A stretch of 9,630 nt of DNA from Planctomycetaceae bacterium (GTDB taxonomy: Bacteria; Planctomycetota; Planctomycetia; Planctomycetales; Planctomycetaceae). Each line of letters begins with the position of its first letter. The stretch's first letter is position 1. The stretch spans positions 2,159-11,788 of the forward strand of contig JALTOP010000410.1 of assembly GCA_027000105.1 (NCBI GenBank). Direction: 5' to 3'. Positions 7,038-9,630 of the stretch are shown in pieces. Below the pieces are notes generated by a model that had not been told where the DNA came from, searched no databases, and worked only from the letters and a program-made list of their open reading frames with translations. The position numbers and the translations under genes are program-made.

Positions 7038-7085
7038 CGATAGAGTGAAAAGCTCGATAAAAAACGAGACTCCTTCACTTTATCG
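7038..7085. repeat. 12-bp-arm inverted repeat upstream of flgE
   Basis: CGATAGAGTGAA (7038-7049) and TTCACTTTATCG (7074-7085) match at 11 of 12 positions, and the remaining pair is G-U in plus-strand RNA. A small inner dyad CTCG/CGAG (7053-7056, 7065-7068) lies in the 24-nt loop. It could be an operator or a transcript-end structure. Nothing shows which. Confidence 0.45.
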
Positions 7086-7317
7086 GCATATAGCTGGCAC
7101 AATCCGCAATCTTTTCCTAATCCGGTGCAACCGAAACTGTGCAGGCTCCTTTCAAGTTTCCTGGCGAGATATTATTCGAGTCTCCAATAGCAGGAGCGCC
7201 TTCACAGGAGTTTTGCCTCCTAACTTGGCCCCGCTGCTTTGGATGGGCTGACAAAACAGCAGTCCGGGCCTGTCATCTTTCGCACTTGAAATATTCCAGT
7301 GTTGTCATTTTTACAAA

Positions 7318-7349
7318 GAACAGAAATAGCGGGGAACAGAAATAGCGGG
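7318..7349. repeat. Perfect 16-bp tandem duplication
   Basis: GAACAGAAATAGCGGG occurs twice in a row (7318-7333, 7334-7349) without mismatch, in the non-coding stretch beyond the trmH stop. It shares the CAGAAAT core with the repeats at 7414-7455. Confidence 0.85.
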
Positions 7350-7413
7350 ATTGGCGGGGCAAGCCAGAAACAGGACGAGAACGAGCGGAGACAGGTTAGG
7401 AATGGAGGCAGAG

Positions 7414-7455
7414 CAGAAATGGACGCTGGGCAGAAATGGACGCTGGGCAGAAATT
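7414..7455. repeat. 17-bp tandem repeat, about 2.5 copies, next to the trmH stop
   Basis: CAGAAATGGACGCTGGG is present twice exactly (7414-7430, 7431-7447), then partly again (CAGAAATT, 7448-7455). It ends about 25 bp beyond the trmH stop codon. Confidence 0.85.
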
Positions 7456-7479
7456 GAGTGCACGCGCTTGATGAGCGGA

Positions 7480-8163
7480 CTAATCGGCGAAGCCTGTTTC
7501 AAAGAAACGACGCTCAATCGCATCGATATTGGGGATAGTGCGTTTGGCCCATAAGAGACGCAGCGAATCTTTTTCGGCCTCGCTCAGATGCCAATCATGC
7601 TTGCTTCGATGAAGTTTGCGGGTCAGTTCGCTCAGGCATAAAGCGACACAGACCGAAAGATTCAGACTTTCCGTGAAACCGACCATCGGGATTGTGATCG
7701 ACTCATCCGACATCTCCAGCGCCTCGGCGGAAACCCCCTTCTTCTCTGAACCGAACAGTAGCGCGGTGGGAGTATCAATGGATAATTCATAGAGATTTTT
7801 TTTCGCACCGTGTGGCGTTGCAGTGACGATCCGATAGCCCCGCTGTTTGAGAGATCTCAGGCAGGCTGTTGTCGGACAGGGCGGCTGCTTCCATCTGTGA
7901 ACTGTCAGCCACTTGTGGGCACCTCGGGTAATCTCCTTGTTGACTTTCGCGGCACAATCCTGTTCGATCTGATGCACATCCTGCACACCAAAACAGTCGC
8001 AGCTTCGCATCACTGCGGAGATATTGTGAGGTTTGGTCAGGTTTTCCAGTACCACACACAGATAACGGGTGCGGTATTCCAGAATGGTCTCAAAACGTTC
8101 CCGACGGGCGGGTGTCATCATATTCTGCAGGTAGCGTAACAACTCAAGTGAATTTTCATCCAT
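7480..8163 (-). CDS. trmH: TrmH/SpoU-family tRNA (guanosine-2'-O)-methyltransferase
   Basis: SPOUT-class enzymes of this family transfer a methyl group from SAM to a ribose 2'-OH. TrmH itself makes Gm18 in tRNA. All three SpoU motifs are visible in the 227-aa product: motif 1 NISAVMRSCDCFGV (47-60, with N47 and R53, the probable counterpart of the catalytic Arg41 of E. coli TrmH), motif 2 LLFGSEKKGVS (135-145), and motif 3 IPMVGFTESLNLSVCVALCL (158-177), which forms the SAM-binding knot. The N-terminal helix region (PARRERFETILEYRTRYLCV) and the C-terminal LLWAKRTIPNIDAIERRF also resemble TrmH. It is about the length of E. coli TrmH (229 aa). The ATG at 8163 has no clear ribosome site, but it fits the family N-terminus. 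It has the same orientation as the flagellar genes but is well separated from them, so it is likely an independent unit. A related rRNA 2'-O-methyltransferase is the main alternative. Confidence 0.88.
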   Translation of the reverse strand: MDENSLELLRYLQNMMTPARRERFETILEYRTRYLCVVLENLTKPHNISAVMRSCDCFGVQDVHQIEQDCAAKVNKEITRGAHKWLTVHRWKQPPCPTTACLRSLKQRGYRIVTATPHGAKKNLYELSIDTPTALLFGSEKKGVSAEALEMSDESITIPMVGFTESLNLSVCVALCLSELTRKLHRSKHDWHLSEAEKDSLRLLWAKRTIPNIDAIERRFFETGFAD

Positions 8164-8184
8164 CGTTCACGAACCAACGTAACA

Positions 8185-8195
8185 GGACAGTGTCC
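8185..8195. promoter_or_regulatory. Short dyad upstream of trmH
   Basis: GGACAGTGTCC is a perfect 11-bp dyad (5-bp arms, central G) 22 bp before the trmH start codon. It could be a small operator or a leader hairpin. No regulator is recognised. Confidence 0.3.
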
Positions 8196-8215
8196 GGTTT
8201 ACAGGAGACAGCTTT

Positions 8216-8240
8216 TGAAAACAGTTTTCAGAAAACAGTT
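8216..8240. repeat. Dyad plus 14-bp-spaced direct repeat upstream of trmH
   Basis: TGAAAACAGTTTTCA (8216-8230) is a perfect dyad with 7-bp arms around one base. The half GAAAACAGTT (8217-8226) is repeated at 8231-8240. It lies about 55-75 bp before the trmH ATG, a plausible promoter/operator position. Confidence 0.4.
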
Positions 8241-8311
8241 GGGGGAAAGAACAGGCTTCAATCTCGCATTCGAATTGTTTCGTTTCCGGGTTGCCTCGCA
8301 TTTGAGTTGCT

Positions 8312-8443
8312 TTATCTGTCGCGATTGCAGTGAGGTTTTGATGTGGCGATCTCGCCGGGGAGGGTCCAGTCGATCGAGGTCGCAAAGTCCAGCAAACAGC
8401 GGTACAGATCACGGTACAGATCAGTTTTCCCTGCCAGGATCAT
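8312..8443 (-). CDS. Possible small ORF or gene remnant, 43 aa, unknown
   Basis: An ATG at 8443 opens a frame of 43 codons to TAA. The product contains KTDLYRDLYRCLLDFATSID followed by WTLPGEIATSKPH and matches nothing I recognise. In favour: third codon positions are mostly G or C, and the 12-bp tandem duplication inside it is in frame (DLYR twice). The same frame stays open upstream to 8515 without a start that has a ribosome site. Against: no Shine-Dalgarno sequence before the ATG, and the small size. It may be a remnant of a longer gene or a chance frame. Confidence 0.2.
   Translation of the reverse strand: MILAGKTDLYRDLYRCLLDFATSIDWTLPGEIATSKPHCNRDR
8400..8423. repeat. Perfect 12-bp tandem duplication
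   Basis: CGGTACAGATCA occurs twice head to tail (8400-8411, 8412-8423) with no mismatch. The period is a multiple of three, so it would keep the frame of the possible small ORF on the minus strand. Confidence 0.8.
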
Positions 8444-8560
8444 AAACAACACAACACGGGAGTTTCTGAACTTTTCAAGAGCTATTATCGTTGGAAACCT
8501 CAGGAAATGAACGGTTCATCGCCGGGAAAGGGGAAACAACTGGAAGTTCGAATGTCAGAG

Positions 8561-8581
8561 TTGAATCTGGCTTGAATCTGG
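8561..8581. repeat. 11-bp tandem duplication upstream of tRNA-His
   Basis: TTGAATCTGG is repeated at an 11-bp period (8561-8571, 8572-8581). It lies about 70-90 bp before the tRNA. Confidence 0.7.
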
Positions 8582-8650
8582 ATGAACTCTACAGTAATGT
8601 TAGGCACTAACGCAAATCAGAGGGACATTCGCTTCTTCTTTGTCGTTGTG

Positions 8651-8724
8651 GTGCCCATAGCTCAGTTGGTTAGAGCGCCGGATTGTGGTTCCGGAGGTCG
8701 CGGGTTCGAATCCCGTTGGGCACC
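8651..8724 (+). tRNA. tRNA-His (anticodon GTG)
   Basis: A complete cloverleaf is visible. The acceptor stem is GTGCCCA (8651-8657) with TGGGCAC (8717-8723). The D arm is GCTC/GAGC around AGTTGGTTA. The anticodon stem CCGGA/TCCGG has loop TTGTGGT, anticodon GTG at 8685-8687. The T arm is GCGGG/CCCGT with loop TTCGAAT. The base before the acceptor (8650) is G and the discriminator (8724) is C, giving the G(-1):C73 pair that identifies tRNA-His to its synthetase. The 3' CCA is not encoded: CCCTTTTT follows the discriminator, so it must be added after transcription. Confidence 0.97.
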
Positions 8725-8766
8725 CCTTTTTATGCACTTCCAACAACTGTTGCGGCTTTTCGTTTT

Positions 8767-8785
8767 GCCTGAACCGGGCTTTTTC
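8767..8785 (+). terminator. Small intrinsic terminator candidate after tRNA-His
   Basis: GCCTG (8767-8771) pairs with CGGGC (8775-8779), including one G-U, around a 3-nt AAC loop. TTTTT follows at once. It lies 43 nt beyond the tRNA in the right orientation. The stem is short, so it may be weak. Confidence 0.45.
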
Positions 8786-8938
8786 TCTGCGAACCGACAA
8801 TCTACACGGATCGACATTCTACCTCGTCCGTTTTCAGTGGTTTAAGATTATTACAGGTTCCCGGGTGAAGCCACGCGGTTGGCAGCTTTTCCCGACCTCT
8901 CCCTTTAATCCCGAGTCATTTTTCCGCGGAGTTCTGTT

Positions 8939-9630
8939 ATGAAAACGGGAATGATCGGCGTTGCGATGCGCACCTTGCCGATTTTGATTGCCTTATCCGG
9001 AATGATCGCCTGTGGCTACGAAAAAGAAACGCAGGCCCAGGAGGTGAAAATTGCTTTCTGGAACGTCGAAAACCTGTTCGATGAATACCGTAACGCATTA
9101 ACGAAAGATGAAGAACTGCTGCGCAGCGATCAGGTCATTCAGAAGATGAAAAATGATGCCCGCGTGATCAATCAGTTGGATGCTGATATTATCGGCCTGG
9201 CGGAAGTGGAAAATATCGCCTTGGTTCGGCGGCTTGTCGATGGATTTCTTTCCCGACGCGGTTACACGCATCTGGCACTGTTCGAGGGAAAAGATACTCG
9301 CGGAATCGATGTTGCCTTACTGAGCAAACATCCATTTCTGGCAACCAGTGTGGACATCCCCGGTTTTTCACGCAGTCTTCTGGCTGCCCGCTTTTCACTG
9401 AAAGGGGAACCGTTTTACGTGATCGTCAATCATTGGAAAAGTCGCCTGCAGGGAGGAGAACAGGTGCGCCTGCGTTGCGCCCAGGTGGCTGCGGATTACG
9501 TAAAGAAATCGATCAGGCAATACGAGGGAAAGTCTGTTCCGGTTATTCTGCTCGGTGACTTCAACGACACGCCAGGCGATGAATCGCTCAAGTATCTGCA
9601 GCGGCAGGGGTTAATCAACACGATGCTGAC
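8939..9630 (+). CDS. Endonuclease/exonuclease/phosphatase-family protein, probable lipoprotein (3' end outside window)
   Basis: This is the N-terminal 230 residues of a metal-dependent phosphodiesterase/nuclease of the EEP fold (DNase I/ExoIII-like). Visible motifs: WNVENLFDE (41-49, with the metal/phosphate-site Asn N42), ADIIGLAEVEN (82-92, metal-binding E89), DTRGIDVALLSK (119-130), VNHWKSR (163-169, H165) and ILLGDFNDTP (203-212, D207 and N209). The start ATG is preceded by GGAG at 7 nt. The first 25 residues look like an export signal (basic start, then LPILIALSGMIAC) with a lipobox-like MIAC, so C25 may be lipidated and the enzyme would act at the envelope. The terminal catalytic His region lies beyond the right edge. 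Substrate (DNA, RNA, phospholipid or inositol phosphate) cannot be told from the sequence. It is transcribed away from the flagellar genes, with 214 bp between it and the tRNA. Confidence 0.88.
   Translation, partial: MKTGMIGVAMRTLPILIALSGMIACGYEKETQAQEVKIAFWNVENLFDEYRNALTKDEELLRSDQVIQKMKNDARVINQLDADIIGLAEVENIALVRRLVDGFLSRRGYTHLALFEGKDTRGIDVALLSKHPFLATSVDIPGFSRSLLAARFSLKGEPFYVIVNHWKSRLQGGEQVRLRCAQVAADYVKKSIRQYEGKSVPVILLGDFNDTPGDESLKYLQRQGLINTML

Larger units (their letters stand above)
6864..7479. other. 616-bp gene-free region between trmH and flgE
   Basis: I see no convincing gene on either strand. The flgE-proximal part (6901-7085) holds several inverted repeats and presumably the promoter and leader of flgE. 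The trmH-proximal part (about 7316-7460) is purine-rich on the plus strand with two sets of short tandem repeats. Between them an imperfect hairpin (GGCCC at 7227-7231 with GGGCC at 7266-7270, and CTGCT/AGCAG inside) could end the trmH transcript, although no U-run follows. Confidence 0.6.
8164..8650. other. Gene-poor region between trmH and tRNA-His
   Basis: No recognisable gene is present over about 490 bp. It holds small dyads near trmH (8185-8240), one tiny ORF of doubtful status (8312-8443, minus), and two short tandem duplications (8400-8423, 8561-8581). A very weak promoter-like pair for the tRNA (TTGAAT at 8572, 17 nt, TAATGT at 8595) was seen, but it matches consensus poorly. Confidence 0.5.

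Noticed and set aside
7080..7087. GCCGATAA on the minus strand, an exact match to the sigma-28 -10 consensus, upstream of flgE
   Set aside because: No TAAA-type -35 element lies at the required spacing (the corresponding bases are CGGATTGT), and the match overlaps an arm of an inverted repeat, so it may be chance.
7092..7105. TGGCAC on the plus strand followed by GC, resembling a sigma-54 promoter
   Set aside because: The GG-to-GC spacing is 8 and not 10, and it points away from flgE.
7316..7460. Tandem repeats considered as a CRISPR array
   Set aside because: Units of 16-17 bp are directly adjacent with no spacers between them, and no cas genes are nearby.
8651..8724. tRNA-His considered as an integration site for a mobile element
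   Set aside because: No integrase gene and no repeat of the tRNA 3' end were seen in the window.
8582..8845. Open frames on both strands running through the tRNA-His gene
   Set aside because: The tRNA cloverleaf is complete. Frames containing motifs such as CGSGGRGFESR are translated tRNA sequence, a common false gene call.

Overview
The window looks like a chromosomal flagellar export/motor locus from a Gram-negative-type bacterium, most likely a planctomycete or a relative. That placement is an inference from gene style and order (flgE, flbD, motA, motB, fliL, then export genes), roughly balanced base composition, widely spaced genes, and a lipoprotein-like exo/endonuclease neighbour. No 16S gene is present to settle it.

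Layout, right to left on the minus strand. A hook gene (flgE) is followed by flbD, motA, motB, fliL, fliN, fliO and the first 88 codons of fliP, which runs off the left edge. All read in one direction and probably form one or a few transcripts. Products run from the hook, to the stator (MotA/MotB plus accessory FlbD and FliL), to the switch/C-ring (FliN), to the export gate (FliO, FliP). Gaps are generous (63-223 bp), except that fliO and fliP overlap by 4 bp (ATGA).

To the right of flgE is a 616-bp gene-free stretch with a cluster of inverted repeats close to flgE and purine-rich short tandem repeats close to the next gene. Then come a minus-strand TrmH/SpoU-family tRNA 2'-O-methyltransferase, another gene-poor stretch of about 490 bp with short duplications and perhaps one tiny ORF, a plus-strand tRNA-His(GTG) followed by a small terminator-like hairpin, and the 5' part of a plus-strand endonuclease/exonuclease/phosphatase-family gene with a probable lipoprotein signal, cut by the right edge.

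Most noteworthy points. (1) FliN carries three copies of the FliM/FliY-type (D/E)I(D/E)ALL peptide that in other bacteria binds CheY-P, and fliM is absent from its usual place between fliL and fliN. (2) Perfect or near-perfect 10-17 bp tandem duplications occur in most of the larger intergenic gaps. (3) Stacked inverted repeats lie upstream of flgE.
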